Shown here in pieces: positions 51,636 to 60,517 of a stretch of DNA of 64,000 nt (its first letter is position 1; every line of letters starts with the position of its first letter). The position numbers and the translations under genes are program-made. The stretch lies in the NCBI GenBank assembly GCA_051278195.1, contig JBNMQM010000015.1, positions 1 to 64,000 on the forward strand, given 5' to 3'. The notes beneath the pieces are model-generated. The model saw only the letters and a list, made by a program, of their open reading frames with translations. It did no database searches and had not been told where the DNA came from. The DNA comes from JAHRVQ01 sp051278195 (GTDB taxonomy: Bacteria > Pseudomonadota > Gammaproteobacteria > Pseudomonadales > Azotimanducaceae).

Positions 51636-52584
51636 TATTTCACTGGCCGCTCTGCTACTCGGTCTGTCTATCAGCTCGACCAGCCCAGCGTTCGGCGCAG
51701 ACTACTCGGATTGGTATCAGGTGGAGGTCGTCATCTTTGCTAACAAGACGCCAGCTAAAACTGATGAAATCTGGCCGGTGATACCACTCAACTATCCAGA
51801 AGAAATGGTCAGCATTGCACCACAAGCACCTCCATTCTCTGTTGAGCAAGTCCGCCAGCTGGAAGGCTATTTCGCCCTATTTAATAACGGGTCGAATGAG
51901 CCGTTCGATGCAAACAGTGACCAGCCACAGATCATCGATTCAAACGAGTTTCTGTTTCAGAGCCGAAGTCGTTTGCAGGTGCCTGTAGAGATTAAGGTGG
52001 ATACCCCTGGCATTGATGATCGCTTGACGGATGATCGCTTGGATATCGAAATAGACTATGAGTCGCTGTTCCAATCGGACGCCCCTCAGGCCTTCACTGC
52101 CTTGCCCGAAGAGCGTAGAATTTTGAATAGCCAAGCACGCTCAATACGTCGATCCTCTTTGTATAAGACGCTGGTTCACCAGTCGTGGCTCCAACCGATT
52201 GCCCCAGACAAGGACTCTTTTCCGATACTGATACAAGCAGGCGCTCATTTTGACGACATGTATGAGCTAGACGGCACCATAACCATTAGTCGATCCCGCT
52301 TCTTACACGTTAATACGGACCTTTGGTACACAGAGTTTACGCCTTTGTACCAGCAGGGTGAGGCACCAGGATCGACGGCGGCAAATCTATTAGCGCCAGA
52401 GCTGCGAGATAAATATCCAGAAGTGGCAGATTGGGAGTCAACCAAAGGGCAGTATTTGAAAGTACATTCGCACCCGCTACGACAATCCAGACGAATGCGC
52501 AGCTCCACTCTGCATTTTATTGATCACCCTCGCTTTGGCATCCTCGTCAAAATAGAGGGTTTTAATGAAAGCGACGCCGATTAA
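51619..52584 (+). CDS. csiV: CsiV-family protein
   Basis: The product is 321 residues from a TTG with GGAGGAG upstream. The signal peptide is ISLAALLLGLSISSTSPAFGA, followed at once by the family opening DWYQVEVVIFANK. Other conserved parts are HQSWLQPI, LDGTITISRSRFLHVNTDLW, and the C-terminal LHFIDHPRFGILVKIE. The family (PF10972) is named for the Shewanella protein involved in cell-division stress; its molecular role is poorly defined. It overlaps mfd by 17 bp and is probably co-transcribed. Confidence 0.88.
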   Translation: MATPANISLAALLLGLSISSTSPAFGADYSDWYQVEVVIFANKTPAKTDEIWPVIPLNYPEEMVSIAPQAPPFSVEQVRQLEGYFALFNNGSNEPFDANSDQPQIIDSNEFLFQSRSRLQVPVEIKVDTPGIDDRLTDDRLDIEIDYESLFQSDAPQAFTALPEERRILNSQARSIRRSSLYKTLVHQSWLQPIAPDKDSFPILIQAGAHFDDMYELDGTITISRSRFLHVNTDLWYTEFTPLYQQGEAPGSTAANLLAPELRDKYPEVADWESTKGQYLKVHSHPLRQSRRMRSSTLHFIDHPRFGILVKIEGFNESDAD

Positions 52585-53300
52585 GCGCCGCGTACAACAG
52601 ATTCGATGACCGTCACGACCTGGGCCATGCTCGTCGCAAGGCTCGAACTGATCGCCTCAAAATCCAACTCTCCGGCCAGTCCAGCACCTTTATTCACCAC
52701 AACAGATAAACCGGCGTAAGGCAGGCCGATTTCACGAGCAAGCGCAGCCTCGGGCATCGCCGTCATTCCAACGATGGTACAACCATCATGGTGTAGTCGT
52801 TGAACTTCGGCTGCGGTTTCTAGCCTTGGTCCGTTGGTGCAGCCATAGGTCCCGGACAGAATACAATTAACACCTTCCGTAACCATTGCGACATCAATAA
52901 TTTGTTGGCGCAAGGCCTCATCATAGGGGTAGGTGAAATCAATATGGTCAATTTTTTGATCGAAGAAAGTGTGTTCCCGACCGCTCGTGTAATCGATAAT
53001 TTGATCCGGCACCACAAAGTCACCTACTTCAAGCCCAGGCGCCACACTGCCCACAGCTGTCACCGCAAGCAGATGGCTAACGCCCATCTGTTTTAGCGCT
53101 TGAATATTTGCACGATAATTAACTTTGTGGGGCGGATGCTGAGCTGGATTGCCATGCCTCGGCATGAAAATTACCGGCTGGTTTGCCAGCAAACCAGCTT
53201 CCAGATAAGCCGAACCGAATCGAGTCTCGACCCGCTCGCTTTCAGTGTTACGCAATGCTGCCAGCGCGCCAAAACCAGTACCACCGAGTATCCCGAACAA
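52581..53300 (-). CDS. S-methyl-5'-thioinosine phosphorylase (MTAP/PNP family)
   Basis: The product is 239 residues from a TTG; the start aligns with the family start (FGILGGTGF). Phosphorylase motifs include GGTGFG (phosphate site), FMPRHG, PPHKVNYRANI, and the purine/ribose region GCTNGPRLET and VGMTAMPEAALAREIGLPY. It most resembles the Pseudomonas MTI phosphorylase that lies beside mfd; an MTA-specific activity cannot be excluded. It is coupled to the SapC-family gene (3-bp gap) and converges on csiV. Confidence 0.88.
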   Translation of the reverse strand: MFGILGGTGFGALAALRNTESERVETRFGSAYLEAGLLANQPVIFMPRHGNPAQHPPHKVNYRANIQALKQMGVSHLLAVTAVGSVAPGLEVGDFVVPDQIIDYTSGREHTFFDQKIDHIDFTYPYDEALRQQIIDVAMVTEGVNCILSGTYGCTNGPRLETAAEVQRLHHDGCTIVGMTAMPEAALAREIGLPYAGLSVVVNKGAGLAGELDFEAISSSLATSMAQVVTVIESVVRGA

Positions 53301-53303
53301 AAC

Positions 53304-54101
53304 CTAGCTCTCTTTCGCTTTGTCTTTTGCTTTTGCTTTCGCTTTGGACTTAGGTTCTGATGATGTTTCTGGTGACGACTCGCTGCTTACTTGCGCAATG
53401 CGATCAATCATTTTCGACATGTTGCCCAGCGACATCAGATGACAATAGACCCAAGCAAGCTCTCCTGACTTAAAGAAATCGAGCGCTTTGCTGTCTTCAA
53501 GTTCCAATAATTTCTTCTCATCGACTACCATCAAGCCCGTTAAAGCAAATGACTGGCCATCAGCCATATCCACTTTTGCGTTCAGCGCCATTAACAGACC
53601 CAGTTCCTTCAAGCGGCTAATAAACCGTTCCGTGCGAATATATTGGCGCTGGTATTCCTCAAGAAAATCTATCGCTTGCTGCAATACGGGTGTCGGCGCG
53701 TCATTTTCAAACAGTGCCTCGCCTTCTTTGTCTCCAAACCCAGAGAAACTCTCATCGATACAAACCATACGCTGGCCTTCCTCAGCAGTCTCTGCCAACA
53801 CAAAGGGGTAGCGCCTGACAAATGCCGGAATATACCTAGCATCCCATTGACCTTTTGCATCGACAAACAAGTTTTCTGCGTTGCGCAGACCTAATAGGGC
53901 AACAGGCACCATGCTTTCTCCCGCCTCGGCAAATACGATCGGGTACTCCTTAGCGGCTTCTGTAAATTCGACGCCTGCGAGGATGACGGAATTCGTCTCC
54001 GTCGCAAAAGAAAAATCAGCAGCTGCAGCCTTGATTTTGAGATCTTTGTGCACAGACTTGTTAAGCGCGACGGGTTTATCGTAGAAAAGCAAACTTGTCA
54101 T
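53304..54101 (-). CDS. SapC-family protein
   Basis: The product is 265 residues starting at ATG. The conserved start is FYDKPVALNKSVHKDLKIK, with the strand AKEYPIVFAEAG, MVPVALLGLRNAENLFVD and YIPAFVRRYPFVLAE. These are the SapC family (PF07277) signatures. The name comes from a Campylobacter surface-layer operon; a molecular function is not established. It has no signal peptide and ends in a low-complexity Lys/Ala tail (AKAKAKDKAKES). It is the gene just upstream of the phosphorylase. Confidence 0.85.
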   Translation of the reverse strand: MTSLLFYDKPVALNKSVHKDLKIKAAAADFSFATETNSVILAGVEFTEAAKEYPIVFAEAGESMVPVALLGLRNAENLFVDAKGQWDARYIPAFVRRYPFVLAETAEEGQRMVCIDESFSGFGDKEGEALFENDAPTPVLQQAIDFLEEYQRQYIRTERFISRLKELGLLMALNAKVDMADGQSFALTGLMVVDEKKLLELEDSKALDFFKSGELAWVYCHLMSLGNMSKMIDRIAQVSSESSPETSSEPKSKAKAKAKDKAKES

Positions 54102-54163
54102 AGGAAATCCTGTTCGTTAAATATCAGTCAGAATGGTTCACTTTAGACCATTACCGGCGTTCA

Positions 54164-55231
54164 TTATGCCTCGGGTTCAATATCATGCAAATGAACCGTT
54201 GTCGTGGGAAAAGCAACTTCTGCGTCGTGAGCGACAATAATGTCGTGAATTGCCAACAACACAGATTCCTTTACAGCATGATACTCGACCCAATTGATCG
54301 TTTTTGTAAAACAGTAAATAAAGAAATCCAGAGACGAAGGTCCAAAGCTATTAAAATTGACAATCAGCGTTCGTTCAAGCTCGATCTCAGGGTTATCTAC
54401 CAAATACTGCTTAACTTCTGCGACGATACCTCGTACCCGGTCTGCATCGTCGTAGCGCACCCCTATGGTCTCGTAAATTCGCCGATTGTGCATCCGCGAG
54501 GGGTTTTCAACCGCAATGCTGGCAAATACTGAATTCGGCACATACAGCGGCCGTTGTTGGAAAGTGCGAATCACCGTGAGACGCCAACCGATATGTTCGA
54601 CCGTCCCTTCAATATCCCTATCAGGGCTACGCACCCATTCACCCACGGCAAAAGGCCGGTCTAAATAGATCATCAAGCCACCGAAGAAATTTGACAATAT
54701 ATCCTTGGCTGCAAAACCCACAGCAATACCACCAACACCGCCGAAAGCGAGCAAGCCCTGAATACTGACCCCGAGGGTCTGAAGAACTGTCAGTGCCGCT
54801 GTAATGAAGATTGATATTTTGAGTAGTTTGCTAATCGCCGAAGCTGTCGTAACGTCGGTTCCGTGGTGAATGAAGCCTTTTTCGCACTCGCGCACAAAAC
54901 TGATGGCGAACAACGTGATCACGGCGATCACAAGCACGTAGCGGACCGGGTCAATCATCTGACTCAAACTGGAATTGGTTTCGGCGGAAACCACTTCTGC
55001 AGCAAAGGCAACGCCTAGAATCCAGGTCAACAGTACCGCCGGCCGTTGGATCGACGCAACCAACGCATCATCCCAAACCGTATGCGTTTTGGAGGCCCGC
55101 CCTTTGAGCGTGCGAAAAAACTTGCGCAATAGATAGTTGGCGACCACTGTCACCAATACCACACCGAATACCTGTGTTGTCACAGGGTGGGTGAATAAAG
55201 CTAACAATCCAACAGAACCAAATTCTTCCAT
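54164..55231 (-). CDS. MscS-family mechanosensitive channel (YnaI-like)
   Basis: The product is 355 residues. It has four to five membrane segments; the pore-lining helix is GLLAFGGVGGIAVGFAAKDI, and the following NFFGGLMIYLDRPFAVGEWV is the MscS signature. The length and topology are close to E. coli YnaI (about 343 residues). It opens under membrane tension to release solutes after hypo-osmotic shock. It is preceded upstream by the SPOR protein gene on the same strand, 62 bp away. Confidence 0.92.
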   Translation of the reverse strand: MEEFGSVGLLALFTHPVTTQVFGVVLVTVVANYLLRKFFRTLKGRASKTHTVWDDALVASIQRPAVLLTWILGVAFAAEVVSAETNSSLSQMIDPVRYVLVIAVITLFAISFVRECEKGFIHHGTDVTTASAISKLLKISIFITAALTVLQTLGVSIQGLLAFGGVGGIAVGFAAKDILSNFFGGLMIYLDRPFAVGEWVRSPDRDIEGTVEHIGWRLTVIRTFQQRPLYVPNSVFASIAVENPSRMHNRRIYETIGVRYDDADRVRGIVAEVKQYLVDNPEIELERTLIVNFNSFGPSSLDFFIYCFTKTINWVEYHAVKESVLLAIHDIIVAHDAEVAFPTTTVHLHDIEPEA

Positions 55232-55293
55232 TCAGATATCCGAATCTAAAAAAACTGAGCTGAGGATACCAGCCATCAGCGCTGCAGAAAACT

Positions 55294-56058
55294 TTAGTCA
55301 ATGATCAAAGTTTGTAGACGCTTCGCTGGCAGCCTCGCCAGATTGAAACCCTGCGGATAACGGCCTTCTGAAGACTGGGTTTGAGGCTTCCCGGCTGTCG
55401 AATCTTGTGTGGTGATTTGCACAGGGGCCTTTATAGGGACCTGTCGCAGCGGCGCGGCAGATCGATTGGCAACGCTTGCCTCACCTATAGAGACCGGCCT
55501 AGCTTTACCCGGCGCAAGACCCAGCTTCTGTAGACGTTGACGCACATCGTTCAGATCACGACTCGGGCCGGCCCAGACATGATGCACGACCTTGCCCGCG
55601 GCCAACGTTGCTTCACCGCTGACCCCTAAGCCTGCACTCGTGAGCCGACGCTCTAACGCCATCGCTTCATCAATACTATGGAAAGAGCCCACCTGTACTA
55701 GGTACTGCTCGATAGCTGCGCTGTGAGGTTTTGATTCAGACAGCGTCATAAGCCAAGGGGTAATACCCATTGAATTGAGTCGCCCTAGAATAGCTGCATC
55801 CATCATCGTCTCAGGGACAAGTAGCCGATGATGCAATACACCAGAAACGAAAACTTCTTGCTGGCGAATCGAAAGCGCCAGATCGGTTTCTAGTTTGCGG
55901 GTCACTTGCTGGAACGTTGTGGTGTTTTGATAACTACCCACTACCCAGTAGTTCTCTCGATTCTCAACGTTCTCAGCACTAGCAGCACTCAGGATTCCGC
56001 ACGGTAGTATCACAACTAAACCCGCCAACAATTTCTTTAGGTTTTTTCGGCTGAACAT
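55294..56058 (-). CDS. SPOR-domain envelope protein
   Basis: The product is 254 residues. The signal peptide is LAGLVVILPCGILSAASA. Two SPOR-like repeats follow: residues about 33-105 (NYWVVGSYQNTTTFQQVTRK) and about 110-180 (YLVQVGSFHSIDEAMALERR). SPOR domains bind denuded peptidoglycan glycan strands at septa, so a cell-division or wall role is likely. The C-terminal 70 residues are Gln/Pro-rich and look disordered. It is divergent from lexA across a 192-bp region. Confidence 0.82.
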   Translation of the reverse strand: MFSRKNLKKLLAGLVVILPCGILSAASAENVENRENYWVVGSYQNTTTFQQVTRKLETDLALSIRQQEVFVSGVLHHRLLVPETMMDAAILGRLNSMGITPWLMTLSESKPHSAAIEQYLVQVGSFHSIDEAMALERRLTSAGLGVSGEATLAAGKVVHHVWAGPSRDLNDVRQRLQKLGLAPGKARPVSIGEASVANRSAAPLRQVPIKAPVQITTQDSTAGKPQTQSSEGRYPQGFNLARLPAKRLQTLIID

Positions 56059-56190
56059 ATTTTACCCCGGCTTTTTGCCCTGTTTTTTAGCCATAGTAGG
56101 TCAGCCCAACAAACAAGTCGAACATCAGCAACAAAAAGAGAAGGCGGTAATCGGTAAGGGGTCAGGTGGTGAAAAAACTATAGATTGTAG

Positions 56191-56218
56191 TTGCCAAGCC
56201 CTCTTCCCTGTATATAAT
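56191..56218 (+). promoter_or_regulatory. lexA sigma-70 promoter
   Basis: TTGCCA (-35, 56191-56196), 16 bp, then TATAAT (-10, 56213-56218). The -10 lies inside the first LexA box, so repressor binding would block polymerase. Confidence 0.75.
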
Positions 56219-56242
56219 CACAGTAACTGTATAAAAAAACAT
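56208..56242 (+). promoter_or_regulatory. Tandem SOS (LexA) boxes of lexA
   Basis: Box 1 is CTGTATATAATCACAG (56208-56223), a perfect CTGT-N8-ACAG with an AT-rich core. Box 2 is CTGTATAAAAAAACAT (56227-56242), one mismatch in the right half. The two are 3 bp apart, closely like the double box of E. coli lexA, so autoregulation is expected. Confidence 0.9.
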
Positions 56243-56250
56243 GTATCGCA

Positions 56251-56847
56251 ATGATAAAATTGACACAACGGCAAGAAGAAGTTCTCCAGTTCATCAAATC
56301 GCATATGTCGACGACAGGTTATCCCCCTACTCGCGCAGACATTGCACAAGAACTTGGTTTCAAAAGCGCCAATGCTTCGGAAGAACATTTAAAAGCCCTG
56401 GCACGCAAAGGGGCTATCGAAATGATTCCCGGCACATCCAGAGGTATTAAACTCCCTGAGGATGTTGGCTTGCCGATAGTGGGACGCGTCGCGGCAGGGA
56501 GTCCTATCCTAGCGCAGGAGCATATCGAGAACCATTGCCCGATTCCTGCAAATTTTTTCCGGCCTCAAGCTGATTACCTTTTGACAGTGCAAGGTGACAG
56601 CATGATTGACTGTGGCATTTTGGATGGAGACTTGATCGCCGTGCATAGGACGCAGAATGTGAACAACGGTGACATTGTTGTTGCACGTATTGAAGATGAA
56701 GTTACGGTTAAACGACTGAAGAAAAACCGCAGCAAGTATCAGATAACCCTGATGCCAGAGAATCAAGACTACTCACCGATTGAAGTTGATCTAAGGCATG
56801 AATCCTTCGCAATAGAAGGTTTGATGGTTGGCGTCATTCGACACTAG
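56251..56847 (+). CDS. lexA: LexA repressor
   Basis: The product is 198 residues. The N-terminal winged helix (about 1-68; LTQRQEEVLQFIKSHM, PTRADIAQELGFKSANA) matches the E. coli type, in keeping with the CTGT-N8-ACAG boxes upstream. The self-cleavage site is Ala82-Gly83 (RVAAGSP). The catalytic dyad is Ser117 (QGDSMIDCG) and Lys154 (EVTVKRL). RecA-stimulated cleavage would derepress the SOS regulon. The division inhibitor sulA, which follows lexA in Pseudomonas (from memory), is not here. Confidence 0.97.
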   Translation: MIKLTQRQEEVLQFIKSHMSTTGYPPTRADIAQELGFKSANASEEHLKALARKGAIEMIPGTSRGIKLPEDVGLPIVGRVAAGSPILAQEHIENHCPIPANFFRPQADYLLTVQGDSMIDCGILDGDLIAVHRTQNVNNGDIVVARIEDEVTVKRLKKNRSKYQITLMPENQDYSPIEVDLRHESFAIEGLMVGVIRH

Positions 56848-56885
56848 TTCAACTTTTTGTCGCCGTGCCTTGTGACAATCTTTTC

Positions 56886-56911
56886 AGCCGCCACTTTTGT
56901 GACGGCTTTAT
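56886..56911 (+). terminator. Putative lexA terminator
   Basis: AGCCGCCAC, a TTTT loop and GTGACGGCT form a 9-position stem with one mismatch, followed by TTATC. The T tract is short, so the call is moderate. Confidence 0.5.
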
Positions 56912-56991
56912 CTCAATTGCTATCCGCGATGAACTCAATAGTTCTGACGCAGTAACGTAGCGGCAAGTATCGCGATACCTAGGCCACTCAT

Positions 56992-57043
56992 TTAAGTCAC
57001 CCTTTTAAGTCACCCTTTTAAACCACCCTTTTTAAACCACCCC
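56992..57043. repeat. Four tandem copies of a 13-14 bp repeat
   Basis: TTAAGTCACCCTT occurs twice exactly (56992, 57005). It is followed by the variants TTAAACCACCCTTT and TTAAACCACCCC. The array lies between convergent lexA and topA, ending 8 bp before the topA stop. Confidence 0.85.
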
Positions 57044-57050
57044 TGTACAA

Positions 57051-59702
57051 CTAGGCGGTGGCTTTTTTCTTCACCTTTTTAGCTTCTTCAATCCATTTGC
57101 CATCAACAAAGTCAGCACGCCAGCCAGAGGGCTTGCCCTCTTCGTTTTCTGAAGTGACATAGTGCTCTTTCGACTTTCTGCCATATCTGACCATGCTGCG
57201 TCGACCATCTGGGTCTTTGACCGGCGCGCGCATCAGGAAGGAATATTTAGGGTCAATCTCATTTTGGTGAGGGATTAATTCGTCTACGAACGGTGCGCGC
57301 GTTTCCCTGTTCTTCGGAAACTGACTCGCTGCTAAAAATATTCCCGCCGCGCCGTCACGAAGGATGTAGGTGTCTTCGACCTTGACACACTCCAGTTCGG
57401 GCATCGGTACCGGATCCATTTTTGGCGGCGCCGCTTCCCCACTACGAAGCAGCTTACGGGTATTCTTACATTCTTCCGACGTGCACCCGAAGTACTTGCC
57501 AAATCTGCCTGTTTTTAACTGCATCTCCGCGCCGCACTTATCACATTCCAGGATCGGACCATCGTAGCCCTTGATCTTGAATTCACCTTTCTCGATTTCA
57601 AAACCATCGCAATCAGGACTATTACCACACACGTGCAGTTTTCGTTCGACATCGATTAGATAGCTACTCATGGCCGTTTGACACTTGGCGCAACGTTTCT
57701 TGTTCAGAAGAATACGTGACTCCTCCTCATCGTCGCCGTTCGCGCTGACCACTTCATCCCCGGAAATCAAATTAATTGTCTGCTTACAACGTTCTTTCGG
57801 CGGCAATGCATACCCCGAACAACCTAAAAACACTCCAGTGCTAGCGGTGCGAATATTCATATCACGTCCGCACAATGGGCATTTAATATCTGTCATCGAC
57901 GGGACGTTAGAACGCATACCACCTTCTGACTTGGCAACGGTTAGCTGGTTCTCGAAGCCGGTATAAAACTTGTCGAGCAATGCTTTCCACTTCATCTTAC
58001 CTTCGGATACGGCATCCAAAGATTCTTCAAGCCCGGCAGTAAAACCATAATCCAACAGGTCCTTAAAATTCTCATCGAGTCGGTCGGTGACCAGCTCGCC
58101 AATTTTCTCTGCATAAAACCGGCGAGACTCTAGCCTCGTATAGCCGCGATCCTGAATTGTGGTGATAATCGCCGCGTAGGTCGATGGACGCCCAATACCA
58201 CGTTTTTCCATTTCTTTGACAAGACTTGCCTCTCCATACCGAGCTGGCGGTTTGGTAAAATGCTGGGAAGGTAGCAGTTCTTCCATGGTCATTTTTTGGC
58301 CCACGGCATAGTCCGGCAAAGGCGTTTCTTCTTCCTTCTTACCCGCTGGTTGTTGAACCTGCGTGTAACCATCAAAACGTAAAATTCGACCGCGGATTTT
58401 GAGTTCCAAATCGTCGGCCTGAACCAAAACACTGGTACTGGTGTACTCTGCATTTGGCATCTGACAAGCCACAAATTGCCGCCAGATTAGTTCGTACAGG
58501 CGTTCTGCATCACGCTCCATGCCCGCAATAGAAGTGGTTTTGACTGTCACGTCAGAAGGACGAACCGCCTCGTGCGCTTCCTGCGCGCCCTCTTTGCTGG
58601 AGTACCGTCGAGGTTCATCAGGCAAGTACTTTTTACCGTAGTCGGACTCAATCATTTCGCGACAAGCCGCTATGGCGTCGGCACTCAGATTCGTTGAGTC
58701 TGTACGCATGTAAGTAATGTAGCCGGCCTCATAAAGACGTTGGGCCATCATCATGGTTTTCTTCACACCAAAACCCAACCTAGTGCTAGCAGCCTGCTGC
58801 AAGGTGGAGGTGATAAATGGTGCACTCGGTTTTGTCTGGGTAGGTTTATCTTCCCGACTCTGCACGACGTAGTCAGCCTTCTCTAGTTTTGCGAGGGCGA
58901 AATCAGTGTCTTCTTTACTGGTTGGCCGAAACGCCTTTCCTGCCTGTTTAACGACTTGGAATTTGACCGCATCGTCCTTTTTCCCCTCTTCGGCCAGGTT
59001 AGCGAAGATGTCCCAGTATTCTTCTGGAATGAAAGCGCGTATCTCTCGCTCTCGTTCAACGATCAATTTGACGGCGACAGACTGCACTCGACCCGCAGAT
59101 AAACCCCGTGCAATCTTCTCCCATAACAATGGAGAGACCATAAATCCGACGACTCGATCTAGAAAGCGTCGTGCCTGCTGGGCATTCACTCGATCAATAT
59201 TTAGTTCGCCAGGTTTGTCAAAGGCAGCTTGGATGGCCTTCTTAGTAATTTCATTGAAAACTACCCGACGATATCGACTCTCATCACCGCCGATAGCCTC
59301 ACGCAAATGCCAGGCTATTGCTTCTCCCTCTCGGTCCATATCAGTCGCTAGGTAAATCTCATCGGCGTCTTTTGCCAGCTTTTTCAATTCTGCGACGACT
59401 TTCTCTTTGCTCGGCAAAATTTGATAGTCCGCTTCCCAATCCTGGTAAGGGTTCACACCCATGCGCGCAATCAATTGCTTCTTAGCTTTCTCCTTCTTAT
59501 AAGCAACCTTTTTGTCTGGATCCATCTTCCGTGTTTTAGCCGCTTCTGCAGCACGCGCCTTGGGATCACTTTTGCTAGATCCGCTGGTCGGCAAGTCGCG
59601 AATATGGCCAACGCTGGACTTCACGATGAAGTCATTTCCGAGGTATTTATTGATCGTCTTCGCTTTCGCTGGGGACTCTACAATGACAAGGGACTTACCC
59701 AT
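57051..59702 (-). CDS. topA: DNA topoisomerase I (type IA)
   Basis: The product is 883 residues from the ATG at 59702 (MGKSLVIVESPAKAKT); eight residues upstream in the longer frame are rejected. The Toprim domain carries TDMDREGEAIAWHL; the active-site tyrosine is Tyr331 in YITYMRTDSTNLS; GIGRPSTYA is also present. The C-terminus has three cysteine zinc-ribbon repeats (CPLCGRDM, CAKCQTAM, CDKCGAEM) plus a basic tail (KKVKKKATA). It relaxes negative supercoils behind RNA polymerase. It has its own promoter. Confidence 0.97.
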   Translation of the reverse strand: MGKSLVIVESPAKAKTINKYLGNDFIVKSSVGHIRDLPTSGSSKSDPKARAAEAAKTRKMDPDKKVAYKKEKAKKQLIARMGVNPYQDWEADYQILPSKEKVVAELKKLAKDADEIYLATDMDREGEAIAWHLREAIGGDESRYRRVVFNEITKKAIQAAFDKPGELNIDRVNAQQARRFLDRVVGFMVSPLLWEKIARGLSAGRVQSVAVKLIVEREREIRAFIPEEYWDIFANLAEEGKKDDAVKFQVVKQAGKAFRPTSKEDTDFALAKLEKADYVVQSREDKPTQTKPSAPFITSTLQQAASTRLGFGVKKTMMMAQRLYEAGYITYMRTDSTNLSADAIAACREMIESDYGKKYLPDEPRRYSSKEGAQEAHEAVRPSDVTVKTTSIAGMERDAERLYELIWRQFVACQMPNAEYTSTSVLVQADDLELKIRGRILRFDGYTQVQQPAGKKEEETPLPDYAVGQKMTMEELLPSQHFTKPPARYGEASLVKEMEKRGIGRPSTYAAIITTIQDRGYTRLESRRFYAEKIGELVTDRLDENFKDLLDYGFTAGLEESLDAVSEGKMKWKALLDKFYTGFENQLTVAKSEGGMRSNVPSMTDIKCPLCGRDMNIRTASTGVFLGCSGYALPPKERCKQTINLISGDEVVSANGDDEEESRILLNKKRCAKCQTAMSSYLIDVERKLHVCGNSPDCDGFEIEKGEFKIKGYDGPILECDKCGAEMQLKTGRFGKYFGCTSEECKNTRKLLRSGEAAPPKMDPVPMPELECVKVEDTYILRDGAAGIFLAASQFPKNRETRAPFVDELIPHQNEIDPKYSFLMRAPVKDPDGRRSMVRYGRKSKEHYVTSENEEGKPSGWRADFVDGKWIEEAKKVKKKATA

Positions 59703-59755
59703 AAAACATCTCAAATTGATTAACAATGATCCGAAATGGACCTAAAGCGGCGACA

Positions 59756-59784
59756 TATATAGTGACAAACTATCAATGGGTCAA
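59756..59784 (-). promoter_or_regulatory. topA sigma-70 promoter
   Basis: On the minus strand TTGACC (59779-59784), a 17-bp spacer and TATATA (59756-59761) lie about 50 bp before the topA ATG. The match to consensus spacing is exact. Confidence 0.65.
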
Positions 59785-59827
59785 GCGCCAGTGCCTTTTT
59801 AGCTTAGCCGACATTCAAGGACCCTTG

Positions 59828-60406
59828 TCAACCACTTCGTTGCCCCGGACCATCTAAAGATTTTACTTTCGTGCCTTGTTCGTCAGACCCAAATGCTGCA
59901 CATCGCTTAAGGAAATCAATGACTTCCTGCACTTCTCCGTCCTCATGCCAGTAGATCGAAATGAAGTAATTTTTTTCTTCAACCTTGACCGCATCAAGGG
60001 GTAATTGATCGAGTAGGCGCCCTAAAATCTCTGAAATTGGCAATATTTCGGGCCCTAGAGCGGCGCCCTGCCAATACCAATTGCGGCTTAACTGGGTTCG
60101 GTGCCTATCCAAAAACCTCATTGTCACCCAACCTGGCGACTCACCAATAATTCGATCCTTTGGCTTGTGACGTTGTATACGATAAGCGGCAATGGAAAGC
60201 TTACGTGGAATGGGCTTGCCCGTCGTTGAAAGGTACTTTTGCGGGTCTGGATCAGGATCGTCAATGATCGTCATCTCAACACTAATACCAACCCGCATGG
60301 CGGCTTGACGTTTCTTCATTCTTTCTTTGTCACGTTTACTCGGCAGAACCGCCATGATGGGCGCTGCGATCAGCAATATCGCGAACGCAATTATCAAATA
60401 AACCAT
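59828..60406 (-). CDS. Membrane-anchored protein of unknown function
   Basis: The product is 192 residues starting at ATG. A single N-terminal hydrophobic helix (VYLIIAFAILLIAAPIMAVL) is followed by a basic stretch (KRDKERMKKRQAAMR), predicting a cytoplasmic C-terminal domain. That domain has a mixed composition with WVTMRFLDRHRTQLSRNWYW and YFISIYWHEDGEVQEVIDFL. No known domain is recognised. It lies upstream of topA on the same strand, a position taken by conserved hypothetical genes in pseudomonads. Confidence 0.7.
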   Translation of the reverse strand: MVYLIIAFAILLIAAPIMAVLPSKRDKERMKKRQAAMRVGISVEMTIIDDPDPDPQKYLSTTGKPIPRKLSIAAYRIQRHKPKDRIIGESPGWVTMRFLDRHRTQLSRNWYWQGAALGPEILPISEILGRLLDQLPLDAVKVEEKNYFISIYWHEDGEVQEVIDFLKRCAAFGSDEQGTKVKSLDGPGQRSG

Positions 60407-60443
60407 GGTGATTTAACCCCTATCTAAGTATTCAGCTGACTTG

Positions 60444-60472
60444 TTGAGAATACCCTTTTTACTGTGTACATT
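60444..60472 (+). promoter_or_regulatory. Putative promoter of the universal stress protein gene
   Basis: TTGAGA (60444-60449), a 17-bp spacer and TACATT (60467-60472) lie 46 bp before the GTG start. Confidence 0.4.
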
Positions 60473-60517
60473 TGCGTCAAACAACCATAACAATAAGATG
60501 ACCAAGAGGAACAGAGC

